From an uncultured Oscillospiraceae bacterium (GTDB lineage Bacteria > Bacillota > Clostridia > Oscillospirales > Acutalibacteraceae): DNA of 50,746 nt. This document shows, piece by piece, positions 9,622-18,205 of this stretch. Each line of letters begins with the position of its first letter. The stretch's first letter is position 1. The stretch spans positions 1 through 50,746 of the forward strand of contig USJL01000013.1 of NCBI GenBank assembly GCA_900555015.1, in the 5' to 3' direction. Below the pieces are notes generated by a model, which searched no databases, had not been told where the DNA came from, and saw nothing but the letters and a program-made list of their open reading frames with translations. Position numbers and translations under genes: made by a program.

Positions 9622-9706
9622 AAATCACCGTTACGCCTGTTTGGGCAGCACAGGATACAGGGTGATTTTTAATAAAATATTTGTTGCCTGAAAGGCTATG
9701 GTGATT
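9622..9706 (+). promoter_or_regulatory. Structured leader upstream of pgsA with alternative pairing to the RBS
   Basis: The arm AAATCACC (9622-9629) pairs perfectly with GGTGATTT (9661-9668), enclosing an inner stem CCTGT (9636-9640) with ACAGG (9650-9654). The outer 3' arm runs into a short T tract, as in a terminator for cvpA. The same 5' arm can instead pair with GGTGATT at 9700-9706, which is the ribosome binding site for the likely pgsA start at 9710. These two pairings are mutually exclusive. I do not recognise a known riboswitch class. Confidence 0.4.
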
Positions 9707-9709
9707 AAA

Positions 9710-10333
9710 ATGAGCGATTTTAAATCCAATATGAAAGATTTGTTTGACGGCTGTCTTACAATTCCGAATTTGTTATCTGTAATCAGGATTATACTTATTC
9801 CTGTATTTGCCGTTTTGCTTTTAAAAGATTATGTTGTTGCCGCAATTATAGTTATTATTGTGGCAGAATTAACCGATTTGCTTGACGGTAAAATTGCCAG
9901 AAAATTTAATCAGGTTTCTGCTCTCGGCAAATTACTTGACCCTATTGCGGATAAACTTTCACAAATTTCAATAGTTATTGTTTTAATTGTAAAATATTGG
10001 GATAATGCTATTAAATATTTGTTTATGTTTTTCATTGCAAAGGAAATAATAATGCTTATCGGCGGCGCTGTTTTGCTTTCAAAGGGTTTGCGCCCCGTTG
10101 CGGCAGAAATTTGGGGAAAGGTTGCCACAACGGTATTTTGTATCGTTATGATATTTGTTCTTGCTTTCGGCGAAAACGGCGCTCTTTGCGATTTAACAGG
10201 CTTTACTTTGCCAAATGTTGTAACATGGGTGCTTGTAAGTATTTCAGCCGTTTGCACGCTTTGCTCTTTGCTTGGTTATGCGCCGGGCTTTATAAAGCAA
10301 CTTAAAGAAAAAAAGAACAATAATAAAGCTTAA
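9710..10333 (+). CDS. pgsA: CDP-diacylglycerol--glycerol-3-phosphate 3-phosphatidyltransferase
   Basis: PgsA makes phosphatidylglycerol phosphate from CDP-diacylglycerol and glycerol-3-phosphate in the membrane. The CDP-alcohol phosphotransferase signature DG-x2-AR-x8-G-x3-D-x3-D is complete in DGKIARKFNQVSALGKLLD followed by PIAD. Several transmembrane segments follow, then a Lys-rich tail. Two starts are possible: ATG 9698, or ATG 9710 preceded by GGTGAT at good spacing. I prefer 9710, giving 207 residues and a protein beginning MSDFKSNMKDLFDG before the conserved IPNLLSVIRIILIPVF segment. clpE follows after 22 bases. Confidence 0.93.
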   Translation: MSDFKSNMKDLFDGCLTIPNLLSVIRIILIPVFAVLLLKDYVVAAIIVIIVAELTDLLDGKIARKFNQVSALGKLLDPIADKLSQISIVIVLIVKYWDNAIKYLFMFFIAKEIIMLIGGAVLLSKGLRPVAAEIWGKVATTVFCIVMIFVLAFGENGALCDLTGFTLPNVVTWVLVSISAVCTLCSLLGYAPGFIKQLKEKKNNNKA

Positions 10334-10355
10334 ATTAAGGAGTTAATTTTATTTA

Positions 10356-12665
10356 ATGAAACAACAAATGTGCAGCAGGTGCGGCGAACGACCTGCAGTC
10401 TTATTTATTCAAAAAATGGAAAATGACAAGGTTGTGCCTGAGGGACTTTGCATAAAATGTGCAAGAGAACTTAATGTAGGCTCAATTAATCAAATGATTG
10501 ACCAACTGGGTATTTCAGATGATGAGCTTGAAGCCGCTTCCGAGCAAATGGGTCAATTTATGGAAAATATGGGCGATTTTGATTTCGGTTCATTAGGCGA
10601 AATGTTTAACCCTGAAAATATGGACGGCGCTCAAACAATGCCTTTTACAAATCTTTTCAACGGCGGAACATCAGATGCCGAAAGTGAAACAGACAGTAAA
10701 AAAGGCGGTAAAAAACGTTCAAAACGCCCCGGTAAAAATTCTTCGGACGATTCAAGAAAGTTTTTAAATAACTATTGTAATAATTTAACGGCTAAAGCTA
10801 AAAAAGGTGAAATAGACAGTATTATAGGCAGAGAAAAGGAAATTTCCCGTGCCGTTCAGATTTTGTGCAGAAGAACAAAAAACAACCCTTGTTTAATCGG
10901 TGAACCCGGTGTCGGCAAAACAGCTATTGCAGAGGGTCTTGCAATTAAAATTGCAAAGGGCGAGGTTCCAGCACGACTTATGGATAAAGAAATTTATTTG
11001 CTTGATTTAACCGCTCTTGTAGCCGGAACTCAATTCCGAGGCCAGTTTGAGGGCAGAATTAAAGGCTTGGTAGACGAGGTTAAACACGAGGGTAATATCA
11101 TTCTCTTTATAGATGAAGTTCACAATCTTGTCGGTACCGGCGACAGCGAAGGCACAATGAATGCCGCAAACATTTTAAAACCGGCTCTTTCAAGAGGTGA
11201 AATTCAGGTTATAGGTGCAACAACTTTTAACGAATATAGAAAATATATTGAAAAGGATGCCGCTCTTGAACGTCGTTTTCAGCCTATTAAGGTTGAAGAA
11301 CCGTCTATTGACGACGCTTATAAAATGCTTCTCGGTATTAAGGCTTATTATGAAAATTATCATAAAGTTGAAATTTCCGACACTCTTGTGTATAAAGCAG
11401 TTACCATGTCGGAACGCTATGTAACAGACAGGTATTTGCCCGATAAAGCCATTGACTTGCTTGATGAGGCTTGCACTTGTGCAAATTTGCGCAATCCGGC
11501 AATTTCTCAATATCAAAAAGAACTTGATAAGAAAAATAATTTGCTTGTAAATATTGATAATCTTTCTCAGCCTGAAGAGGATAAAGAAATTGATTATGAA
11601 TTAATAACAAAATTAAAATCAGAGGTACTTCAAATAGACCAGATTTTGCCTGAACTTGCCGAAAAAGCAAAAGACAATCAGGTGCAGGAAAAGGATTTGG
11701 CTCAGGTTGTTTCTCTTTGGACGGGTATTCCCGCAACAAAAATTAAAGAGGGCGATATTAAAAAACTTGCTTCACTTGAGGATGAACTTAAAACTCATAT
11801 TATCGGTCAGGATGAAGCTATAGAAAAGGTTGCCGCAGCAGTAAGGCGTGGCAGAATTCAAATCAGCCCAAAGAAAAGACCCCAGTCTTTTATATTTGTA
11901 GGTCCTACAGGTGTTGGTAAAACAGAACTTGTTAAGCAGCTTGCACAGTATCTTTTTGATTCTCCGGACAGTTTGATTCGCCTTGATATGAGCGAGTTTA
12001 TGGAAAAATTCAGCGTTTCCAGAATTATCGGTTCGCCTCCGGGATATGTTGGTTATGACGATGCCGGTCAGTTAACCGAAAAGGTAAGAAGAAAGCCTTA
12101 CAGCGTAATTCTTTTTGATGAAATCGAAAAGGCACACAAAGATGTTTTAAATATTCTTCTTCAAATTCTTGATGAGGGCAGAATTACCGACGCACAGGGC
12201 AGAACCGTAAATTTTGAAAACACAATTATTATTATGACTTCAAATGCCGGCTCAACAGATGCCGCAACGGTTGGCTTCGGTAAAACAGAGGGCGATATAA
12301 ATAAAGAAGTTACAATGAAAGCTCTTGAGCGATTCCTTCGTCCCGAATTTTTAGGCAGGGTAGATGAGGTTGTTGTTTTCAATAAGCTTACATTTGATAA
12401 TTTTGAAAAAATCGCTTCAATTATGCTTCACGAGCTTGAAGATGGCTTGAAAGATAAAGGTATTGAGCTTAATGTTGAACCGTCTGTTCCTGTTTATATT
12501 GCCAAAAAGGCATACGGCTCTAAAAAGAATGCCAGAGGATTAAGAGATGTTGTAAGACGAGAGGTTGAAGACGCTCTTGCTTCTGCTATCGTTTATAATC
12601 AAGACGTGGATATAAAATCTTTCACAGTTTCCGCAAATGATAAAATTGAAATAAAAATTAACTGA
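10356..12665 (+). CDS. clpE: ATP-dependent Clp protease unfoldase, ClpE type
   Basis: A 769-residue HSP100 ATPase that unfolds substrates for ClpP. The N-terminus has a four-cysteine zinc site (Cys6, 9, 32, 35) instead of the double Clp-N repeat, which is the ClpE arrangement. AAA-1: Walker [10 protein letters not shown] at 182-190 and Walker B FIDEVHN at 251-257. A short middle domain lies at about 385-440. AAA-2: Walker [10 protein letters not shown] at 516-524 and Walker [16 protein letters not shown] tripeptide-type loop after the second Walker B is consistent with ClpP binding. AAGGAG lies 13 bases before the ATG, a rather long spacing. I saw no CtsR-type operator in the short gap after pgsA. 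Confidence 0.9.
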   Translation: MKQQMCSRCGERPAVLFIQKMENDKVVPEGLCIKCARELNVGSINQMIDQLGISDDELEAASEQMGQFMENMGDFDFGSLGEMFNPENMDGAQTMPFTNLFNGGTSDAESETDSKKGGKKRSKRPGKNSSDDSRKFLNNYCNNLTAKAKKGEIDSIIGREKEISRAVQILCRRTKNNPCLIGEPGVGKTAIAEGLAIKIAKGEVPARLMDKEIYLLDLTALVAGTQFRGQFEGRIKGLVDEVKHEGNIILFIDEVHNLVGTGDSEGTMNAANILKPALSRGEIQVIGATTFNEYRKYIEKDAALERRFQPIKVEEPSIDDAYKMLLGIKAYYENYHKVEISDTLVYKAVTMSERYVTDRYLPDKAIDLLDEACTCANLRNPAISQYQKELDKKNNLLVNIDNLSQPEEDKEIDYELITKLKSEVLQIDQILPELAEKAKDNQVQEKDLAQVVSLWTGIPATKIKEGDIKKLASLEDELKTHIIGQDEAIEKVAAAVRRGRIQISPKKRPQSFIFVGPTGVGKTELVKQLAQYLFDSPDSLIRLDMSEFMEKFSVSRIIGSPPGYVGYDDAGQLTEKVRRKPYSVILFDEIEKAHKDVLNILLQILDEGRITDAQGRTVNFENTIIIMTSNAGSTDAATVGFGKTEGDINKEVTMKALERFLRPEFLGRVDEVVVFNKLTFDNFEKIASIMLHELEDGLKDKGIELNVEPSVPVYIAKKAYGSKKNARGLRDVVRREVEDALASAIVYNQDVDIKSFTVSANDKIEIKIN

Positions 12666-12691
12666 TTTTTACAGTTTTTTTTAAAAAAGAC

Positions 12692-12720
12692 TTGACAGTT
12701 CGGCGGTCATTTATTATAAT
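12692..12720 (+). promoter_or_regulatory. Consensus sigma-A promoter for the tRNA-Gly/Arg group
   Basis: TTGACA at 12692-12697 and TATAAT at 12715-12720 with a 17-base spacer, a perfect consensus. An 8-base inverted repeat, CGGTCATT (12704-12711) and AATGACCG (12721-12728), exactly brackets the nine bases containing the -10 box. The predicted transcript starts near 12727, about 11 bases before the tRNA. Confidence 0.9.
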
Positions 12721-12737
12721 AATGACCGTTGCACTAC

Positions 12738-12811
12738 GCGGGTGTAGTTCAATGGTAGAATGTCAGCCTTCCAAGCTGAACACGAGGGTTCGATTCCCTT
12801 CACCCGCTCCA
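12738..12811 (+). tRNA. tRNA-Gly (anticodon TCC)
   Basis: Cloverleaf with acceptor GCGGGTG/CACCCGC, anticodon stem TCAGC/GCTGA with loop CTTCCAA (anticodon TCC, reading GGA), a T arm with GGTTCGATTCC, and an encoded CCA at 12809-12811. It is first in its promoter group; tRNA-Arg follows after 6 bases. Confidence 0.98.
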
Positions 12812-12817
12812 TTGTGT

Positions 12818-12894
<77 letters not shown>

Positions 12895-12940
12895 CTTTTT
12901 TGAAAAATTTAAAAATAATTGAACTTTTCAAAAAAAACAT

Positions 12941-12969
12941 TTGACTAATGTGTGAAAATGGGTTATAAT
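12941..12969 (+). promoter_or_regulatory. Sigma-A promoter for the tRNA-His/Gln/Lys group
   Basis: TTGACT at 12941-12946 and TATAAT at 12964-12969 with a 17-base spacer. A dyad surrounds this -10 box as well: GGGTTAT (12960-12966) against ATAAC plus CCC (12968-12976) with one unpaired A. The predicted start is near 12976, leaving about 50 nt of leader with a small TTGGC/GCCAA hairpin before tRNA-His. Confidence 0.85.
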
Positions 12970-13025
12970 AACACCCGTCTTCCGTTAGCACACCGAGGTC
13001 TTGGCTTTTAGCCAAAAGTTTATAT

Positions 13026-13103
13026 GGTGGGATTAGTTCAGTTGGTTAGAGCGCCAGTTTGTGGCACTGGAGGTCATCGGTTCGACTCCGATATCCCACC
13101 CCA
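13026..13103 (+). tRNA. tRNA-His (anticodon GTG)
   Basis: Acceptor GTGGGAT/ATCCCAC with the extra 5' G at 13026 opposite C73, as expected for tRNA-His. Anticodon stem CCAGT/ACTGG encloses TTGTGGC (anticodon GTG). CCA is encoded at 13101-13103. Confidence 0.98.
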
Positions 13104-13118
13104 CTTAATTGAATACAT

Positions 13119-13193
13119 TGGGGTGTCGCCAAGTGGTAAGGCAAGGGACTTTGACTCCCTTATGCGTAGGTTCGAATCCTGCCACCCCAGCCA
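13119..13193 (+). tRNA. tRNA-Gln (anticodon TTG)
   Basis: Acceptor TGGGGTG/CACCCCA, anticodon stem AGGGA/TCCCT around CTTTGAC (anticodon TTG, reading CAA), T loop TTCGAAT, CCA encoded at 13191-13193. The first U of the acceptor is usual for tRNA-Gln. Confidence 0.98.
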
Positions 13194-13223
13194 CGTCTGG
13201 TTAAATTTAATATCAGATGATTC

Positions 13224-13299
13224 GGTTCATTAGCTCAGATGGCAGAGCACTTGACTTTTAATCAAGGTGTCCGGGGTTCGATTCCCCGATGAGCCACCA
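13224..13299 (+). tRNA. tRNA-Lys (anticodon TTT)
   Basis: Acceptor GGTTCAT/ATGAGCC with one G-U pair, anticodon stem CTTGA/TCAAG around CTTTTAA (anticodon TTT, reading AAA), T loop TTCGATT, CCA encoded at 13297-13299. Last tRNA of the group; a terminator follows directly. Confidence 0.98.
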
Positions 13300-13302
13300 A
13301 GT

Positions 13303-13345
13303 AAAAGCATTGAATTTCGCTGGTGCAGCGGTTCAGTGCTTTTCT
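13303..13345 (+). terminator. Intrinsic terminator of the tRNA-His/Gln/Lys unit
   Basis: AAAAGCATTGAA (13303-13314) pairs with TTCAGTGCTTTT (13332-13343) over 12 positions with one G-U pair, enclosing an inner CGCTG/CAGCG hairpin. The 3' arm itself ends in a T run. Confidence 0.85.
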
Positions 13346-13526
13346 TATATTTAAATTTATGAGGTTTATAACACTTTGCAATCGGCAAGGCTTTTTTGAG
13401 CAATCAAACAGTAAAAATCATTTGCAAATTTAAAATAAAAATTTGTTTTCAAATTATTTAATGTGTAAAAAATATTACATTTTAATAAAGTTTTCTTTTT
13501 TTATTTCACATAAATTTTACATAATC
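13346..13526. other. AT-rich intergenic stretch without recognisable features
   Basis: Between the tRNA terminator and the next promoter I see only AT-rich sequence with homopolymer runs. There is no ORF with a ribosome binding site and no RNA-like pairing that stands out. Confidence 0.6.
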
Positions 13527-13555
13527 TTGACTAATGGCTGAAAATAGTATATTAT
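13527..13555 (+). promoter_or_regulatory. Sigma-A promoter of the metallophosphoesterase gene
   Basis: TTGACT at 13527-13532 and TATTAT at 13550-13555 with a 17-base spacer. The predicted start (about 13562) falls at the base of a strong hairpin, so the transcript would begin inside a stem-loop. Confidence 0.75.
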
Positions 13556-13559
13556 TTTT

Positions 13560-13600
13560 AAAGGGCAAAGGTGTCGCATAAGGCACTTTTGCCCTTTTGT
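13560..13600 (+). terminator. Terminator-like hairpin at the 5' end of the metallophosphoesterase transcript
   Basis: A 14-pair stem joins positions 13560-13573 (AAAGGGCAAAGGTG) and 13584-13597, with one G-U pair and a 10-base loop. It is followed by TTGTATTTTT. It lies between promoter and gene, so it may be an attenuator or a 5'-protecting stem rather than the end of an upstream transcript. Confidence 0.6.
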
Positions 13601-13624
13601 ATTTTTATAATTCAGGTGGTAATT

Positions 13625-14746
13625 ATGAAGTTTAATAAAAACGGTAAGTTTAAAATTATGCAAATAACCGATATTCAAGAGGTTTATAAAGTTTCTCCCG
13701 ATACGGAAAAATTGCTTGAAGCGGCAGTTGAACAGGAAAAACCTGACCTTGTTGTTTATACAGGCGACCAAATTAAGGGCTATGGCGTAACTTATAAAGG
13801 TATGGGCAAAGAGCTTGTCAACAATGTAGCTGCTACAATTCAAAAACTTCTTAAACCTGTTACAGACAGAAATATTCCTTTCGCCGTTACTTTCGGTAAT
13901 CATGACAGACAGGTTGGTATCAGCAATAAAGACCAGTTTGAGCAGATTTATAAAAAATTGCCTAATTGTATAGGCGAGCAGGCAGAAGGTATTGACGGCG
14001 GCGGAACTACATATATACCGATTAAATCAAGTTCCGGCGATAAAGATGTTTTCAATATTTATTTGTTCGACAGCGGCACAGATGCAAAGGGCGGCGGTTA
14101 TGAACCTTTTGACCCTGCCGTTATTGAATGGTATAAAAAAACAAGAGAAAATTTAAAAGAAAAAAACGGCAATTATGTTCCGTCTCTTGTTTTTCAGCAT
14201 ATTCCTATGTTTGAACATTATAATGTGTTGAAGCAGGTTAAAAAAAGTGAAAAAGGCGCTATACCCGCATTTAGAATACATAAGGGCGAATATTATAAAA
14301 TTGATGAAACCAAATGTGTACCCGGCTCTGTGCTTTTGGAACCGCCGTCAATTCCCGATGTAAATACCGGTGAATTTGACGCTTTGAAAGAAAAAGGAGA
14401 AGTATTGGGTGTATTTGTCGGTCATGACCATAAAAACAGCTATGTTGGCAAAGTAGAGGGTATTGATGTCGGTTTCACTCAATCCGCAGGCTTTAATGTT
14501 TACGGTAACGGTAAACAAAGGGGCGTTCGTTGTTTTGTGATTGATGAAAATGACCCAACACATTATGAAACATACACAAAAACTTATGAACAGCTTTGTG
14601 ACGGTAAGCTTCATAAGCCGCTGCTTGACGCAATATGGCGTGTTGCCCCAACAACAATGGATATGGCAAAGCCGATGATTGCAAAAGCCGTAGGTATACT
14701 TGCGGCAATAATAGTTATTATTGTGCTTTTAGTAAATCTTTTGTAA
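13625..14746 (+). CDS. Calcineurin-like metallophosphoesterase with C-terminal membrane anchor
   Basis: A 373-residue protein with the ordered metal-binding motifs of the calcineurin-like family: ITDIQ (first motif, with Gln where His is common), YTGDQ, TFGNHDRQ, FQHIPM and GHDHKNSYVG. It resembles the Dcr2/purple acid phosphatase-like branch. The C-terminal AVGILAAIIVIIVLLVNLL is one transmembrane segment, so the enzyme is probably tail-anchored. I saw no N-terminal signal peptide, leaving the side of the membrane uncertain. The start at 13625 has the AGGTGG ribosome binding site. An upstream GTG at 13571 lies inside the leader hairpin and was rejected. The substrate is unknown. Confidence 0.85.
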   Translation: MKFNKNGKFKIMQITDIQEVYKVSPDTEKLLEAAVEQEKPDLVVYTGDQIKGYGVTYKGMGKELVNNVAATIQKLLKPVTDRNIPFAVTFGNHDRQVGISNKDQFEQIYKKLPNCIGEQAEGIDGGGTTYIPIKSSSGDKDVFNIYLFDSGTDAKGGGYEPFDPAVIEWYKKTRENLKEKNGNYVPSLVFQHIPMFEHYNVLKQVKKSEKGAIPAFRIHKGEYYKIDETKCVPGSVLLEPPSIPDVNTGEFDALKEKGEVLGVFVGHDHKNSYVGKVEGIDVGFTQSAGFNVYGNGKQRGVRCFVIDENDPTHYETYTKTYEQLCDGKLHKPLLDAIWRVAPTTMDMAKPMIAKAVGILAAIIVIIVLLVNLL

Positions 14747-14828
14747 TAAGTAATTGTTGTTTGTGCGCTTTATAAGACCACGTAAAGTGTTTAATTTTAA
14801 TAAGTGGTCGGAAAGGCAGTATATTTTT

Positions 14829-15356
14829 ATGAGTGAAAAGAAATCGGGCGGCTTTAAAAAATTTACCGAAAAGCATGCCGAAATATGGAAGTTTATTAAG
14901 TTTACAATTGCCGGGGGAAGTTCATCTGCCATTGAGCTTGTTGTGCATATGATTTTACTTAATACGGCTTTTAAGGCATTAACTGCTGTTCCCATTACTA
15001 ATTCTGCATTGGAAATGATTGGCATTCAGTCAAAAGGTTATCTTTATACTTATTTAATCTCAACCACTGTGGGTTATGCCATTGCGTTTATTTTAAATAG
15101 AAAAATAACCTTTAAAGCTGATTCAAACCCGGCTCTTTCAATGTTCTTATATTTCATAATGGTTGTGTTTACCATTTTTGCAAACGGCTGGATAGGTTCG
15201 GCTATGACTACGTTTGCTCAGGCACATTCTTTAACCGGTAATTTGTGGGATTTAATTATCAAACTTATCGGAATGGCAATTCCGACTCTTTGGACTTATC
15301 CGTGTAACAGGTTTATAATTCACAGAAAGAAAAAAGAAGTTAAATCCGAAGATTAA
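14829..15356 (+). CDS. GtrA-like membrane protein
   Basis: A 175-residue protein with four hydrophobic segments. The IWKFIKFTIAGGSSSAIELVVHMIL opening and GYAIAFILNRKITF segment match the GtrA family, which contains small flippase-like proteins acting in polyisoprenoid-linked sugar transfer to the cell surface. No glycosyltransferase is adjacent, so the substrate is unknown. The start is ATG 14829 with GGAAAGG 12 bases upstream; earlier in-frame codons lie in a leader with a GACCAC/GTGGTC stem. The preceding phosphoesterase gene is probably co-transcribed, as no terminator intervenes. Confidence 0.85.
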   Translation: MSEKKSGGFKKFTEKHAEIWKFIKFTIAGGSSSAIELVVHMILLNTAFKALTAVPITNSALEMIGIQSKGYLYTYLISTTVGYAIAFILNRKITFKADSNPALSMFLYFIMVVFTIFANGWIGSAMTTFAQAHSLTGNLWDLIIKLIGMAIPTLWTYPCNRFIIHRKKKEVKSED

Positions 15357-15370
15357 TGTGTTGTTTTACA

Positions 15371-15398
15371 TTGACATATGTTTTACAAATGATATAAT
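15371..15398 (+). promoter_or_regulatory. Sigma-A promoter of the eutABC unit
   Basis: TTGACA at 15371-15376 and TATAAT at 15393-15398 with a 16-base spacer. The predicted start is near 15405. Confidence 0.85.
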
Positions 15399-15407
15399 AT
15401 TATTGTT

Positions 15408-15445
15408 GCAAGGAAGCACGTTTTGTTTCCTTGCATTTTCATTTT
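15408..15445 (+). terminator. Terminator-like hairpin in the eutA leader
   Basis: GCAAGGAA (15408-15415) pairs with TTCCTTGC (15427-15434), followed by ATTTTCATTTT. It starts about 3 bases after the predicted transcript start and ends 30 bases before eutA. It could attenuate or protect the transcript. The loop does not match the paired hexaloop hairpins bound by EutV-type ANTAR regulators. Confidence 0.55.
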
Positions 15446-15464
15446 AAAAAGGCTTTGGTTTGTT

Positions 15465-16823
15465 ATGGAACAGGTTATTTACAGTACCGGTATAGATATA
15501 GGCACGTCAACAACTCATTTAATTGTAAGTAAACTGACTGTTACGGTTAAAGAGGGCTTTGGCTGTGCCCCAAAAGTTGAAATCGGTAAAAAAGAAATTT
15601 TATATATGTCAAAAATATATTTTACACCTCTTGATGAAGACGGAAAAATTTCTGCCCGCGGTGTAAAACAAATAATTGATTTTGAATATAAAAATGCAAA
15701 TATTTCTCCGGAAATATTAAAAAGCGGCGCAGTAATTATTACAGGGGAAAGTGCTAAAAAACGAAATGCAAAGGAATTGCTTTTTGAAATTTCCAAATAT
15801 GCAGGCGATTTTATAGTTGCCGAGGCAGGCGGCGAAACAGAAAGTGTTCTTGCCGGTAAAGGCGTCGGCGGAATGCAGCTTTCCGCAAATGAAATGTGCG
15901 GTGTTTGCACTGTGGATATAGGCGGCGGCACAACAAATATTGCTTATTTTTTAAACGGAAGTGCAAAAAAGGCATCTTGCATAGATGTCGGCGGCAGATT
16001 GATTAAACTTGACGGCAATAATATTGTTTCTGATATTTCAAATACAATAAAACCTTTGCTTTTACAAAATAACATTGATTTGCAAATCGGAGATGTGTTA
16101 ACAAAATCTACGGCAAGCAAAATTGTGTTTGCTTTGTGGAAAAACATTTTACTTGAGCTTAAAAATTATCCTCCTGCCGATAAATATATCTTTTCCGGCG
16201 GCGTTTCAGATTGTATAGGCAAAAATTATGGCGATTACAGTTTTAATGATTTAGGCGTTTTGCTTTCCCGTGAAATTGAATACAGTAAATTTTTTAGGGA
16301 AAATAATTGTGTTGCCGCAGAAAATTCAATTCGTGCTACTGTTATAGGAGCAGGCAATTTTTCCTTTGAAATTTCAGGTTCAACAATTTCAAATTTCAAT
16401 TTTAAATTACCTGTAAAAAATATACCTTGCATAAAAATTAATGTGAATTGCAAGGATGGTATTAATACCGCCGCAAACGGATTAAATGTCGAATTTTTGA
16501 GGCATCCTCAAAATAAGCCGGTTGCCGTTGCGTTTAACGGTTACAGCGGTATAACTGCAAATGAAATGATTTGCCTTGCAAAGCAAATTGTAAACAATGC
16601 ACAACCTTTAATTAAAAATAATTTACCGATTATAGTTTTAATTGATAAAGATATCGGCAAAGCATTCGGCGTTTGCCTTAAAAAATATCTTCCTGAAAAT
16701 TACCCCGTGCTTTGTATTGATTGTGTAAATGCCAATGATAACGATTATCTTGATATAGGCGAAAGTGTGGGCGGAGGAAGGGCTGTCCCCGTTTCTGTTA
16801 AACAACTTGTATTTTCTGTTTAA
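15465..16823 (+). CDS. eutA: Ethanolamine ammonia-lyase reactivating factor EutA
   Basis: EutA is an ATPase of the actin/Hsp70-like fold that exchanges damaged cobalamin out of ethanolamine ammonia-lyase. The 452-residue protein opens with STGIDIGTSTTHLIVSKLTV, the phosphate-1 motif typical of EutA, and has a second phosphate motif in CTVDIGGGTTNIAYF at about 157-171. The start at 15465 gives the usual MEQVIYSTGIDIGTST opening, and codons upstream fall within the leader hairpin. It is first in eutA-eutB-eutC, with eutB 12 bases downstream. Confidence 0.95.
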   Translation: MEQVIYSTGIDIGTSTTHLIVSKLTVTVKEGFGCAPKVEIGKKEILYMSKIYFTPLDEDGKISARGVKQIIDFEYKNANISPEILKSGAVIITGESAKKRNAKELLFEISKYAGDFIVAEAGGETESVLAGKGVGGMQLSANEMCGVCTVDIGGGTTNIAYFLNGSAKKASCIDVGGRLIKLDGNNIVSDISNTIKPLLLQNNIDLQIGDVLTKSTASKIVFALWKNILLELKNYPPADKYIFSGGVSDCIGKNYGDYSFNDLGVLLSREIEYSKFFRENNCVAAENSIRATVIGAGNFSFEISGSTISNFNFKLPVKNIPCIKINVNCKDGINTAANGLNVEFLRHPQNKPVAVAFNGYSGITANEMICLAKQIVNNAQPLIKNNLPIIVLIDKDIGKAFGVCLKKYLPENYPVLCIDCVNANDNDYLDIGESVGGGRAVPVSVKQLVFSV

Positions 16824-16835
16824 TGAGGTGAAAAT

Positions 16836-18197
16836 ATGATTTTAAAAACTATGCTTTACGGCGTTGTTTATAACTTTTCTTCAATTAAAGAAGTTCTTGC
16901 CAAAGCTAATGAAAGAAAAAGCGGCGATACTCTTGCAGGAATTGCCGCCGAAAGTGATTTGGAACGTGTGGCGGCAAAAATCGTTCTTTCTGAATTAACT
17001 GTAGGCGAAATAACGGAAAACCCTGTTGTGCCTTATGAAGATGACAGTGTAACAAAAATTATTCTTGATGATTTAAATATGGATGTTTATAATTCCGTTA
17101 AAAATATGACTGTTGGCGTTTTGCGTGAATATTTGCTTGATAATGTGCGCACATCTGATGAATTGCTTCATATATCAAAAGGTTTGTGCAGTGAGGTAAT
17201 TGCCGCGGTTGCAAAATTAATGAGTAATCTTGATTTAATGTATGTATCTTCAAAATTTGAAATTACTGCCCATTGTAATACAACAATCGGTAAAAGAGGT
17301 ACGTTTTCTTCAAGACTTCAGCCAAATCATCCTACAGATAATGTTAAAGGTGTAACTTCATCTCTTTTGGAGGGGCTAAGTTACGGCGTAGGCGATGCTG
17401 TTTTGGGACTTAATCCGGCAGTTGATACGGTGGAAAGTACAACAGATATTTTAAATCTTTTTTGTGATGTTAAAACACGTTTGCAAATTCCGACTCAAAC
17501 TTGCGTTTTATCTCATATAACCACTCAAATGAAAGCGCTTGAAAAAGGTGCTCCTATGGATTTATGTTTTCAATCTATTGCCGGCAGTGAAAAAAGTTTG
17601 TCTTCATTCGGCGTTACTGTTGATATGCTTGCACAGGCAAACAGCATGATGGCAGAACTTTCTTTTGCCCAGGGTCCGAATTATATGTATTTTGAAACAG
17701 GTCAGGGTTCTGAGCTTTCTTCAAACGGTCATAACGGCGCAGACCAGCAAACAATGGAATGCAGGTGCTACGGTTTGGCTCGTCATTTTAATCCGTTTCT
17801 TGTAAATACCGTTGTGGGTTTTATCGGTCCTGAATATATTTACGATACAAAAGAACTTATCCGTGCCGCATTGGAGGATGTTTTTTGCGGTCACATGCAC
17901 GGCTTGCCTATGGGGTGTGATATTTGTTATACGAATCATATGAAAGCCGGCCAAAACGATGTTGATTCTCTTTTGGTTATGCTTGCCTCAAGCGGTTGCC
18001 ATTATGTAATGGGCGTTCCGCAGGGCGATGATATTATGCTTATGTATCAATCCACCGGCTTTCATGACATAGCGGCTGTTCGTGAAATGCTTGATAAAAG
18101 ACCTATTAAAGAGTTTGAACAGTGGCTTGAAAAATACGGCATAATCGAAAACGGTAAATTAACAAGCAGGGCAGGCGACCCAACTTTGTTTATGTAG
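16836..18197 (+). CDS. eutB: Ethanolamine ammonia-lyase large subunit EutB
   Basis: EutB is the catalytic TIM-barrel subunit of the adenosylcobalamin-dependent enzyme that splits ethanolamine into acetaldehyde and ammonia. The 453 residues are the family length. Recognisable segments include ITAHCNTTIGKRGTFSSRLQPNHP, FCDVKTRLQIPTQTCVLSH, NYMYFETGQGSELSS and MGCDICYTNHMKAGQND. A GAGGTGA ribosome binding site precedes the ATG. Activity needs cobalamin; no B12 synthesis, uptake gene or cobalamin riboswitch is visible here. Confidence 0.97.
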   Translation: MILKTMLYGVVYNFSSIKEVLAKANERKSGDTLAGIAAESDLERVAAKIVLSELTVGEITENPVVPYEDDSVTKIILDDLNMDVYNSVKNMTVGVLREYLLDNVRTSDELLHISKGLCSEVIAAVAKLMSNLDLMYVSSKFEITAHCNTTIGKRGTFSSRLQPNHPTDNVKGVTSSLLEGLSYGVGDAVLGLNPAVDTVESTTDILNLFCDVKTRLQIPTQTCVLSHITTQMKALEKGAPMDLCFQSIAGSEKSLSSFGVTVDMLAQANSMMAELSFAQGPNYMYFETGQGSELSSNGHNGADQQTMECRCYGLARHFNPFLVNTVVGFIGPEYIYDTKELIRAALEDVFCGHMHGLPMGCDICYTNHMKAGQNDVDSLLVMLASSGCHYVMGVPQGDDIMLMYQSTGFHDIAAVREMLDKRPIKEFEQWLEKYGIIENGKLTSRAGDPTLFM

Positions 18198-18205
18198 GTG
18201 TAAGT

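Noticed and set aside
9537..9670. ZTP, THF or other known riboswitch before pgsA
   Set aside because: A partial resemblance (GCCTG...TGGGCA) does not reproduce the conserved core of any class I know, so it is kept only as an unclassified structure.
15399..15464. EutV/ANTAR antiterminator hairpins in the eut leader
   Set aside because: Only one hairpin is visible and its loop does not have the paired hexaloop pattern bound by ANTAR proteins. No eutVW genes are nearby.
15515..15931. A 138-codon minus-strand open frame within eutA
   Set aside because: It is the antisense shadow of an unmistakable eutA, without its own RBS or family features. Similar shadows across the window were also dropped.
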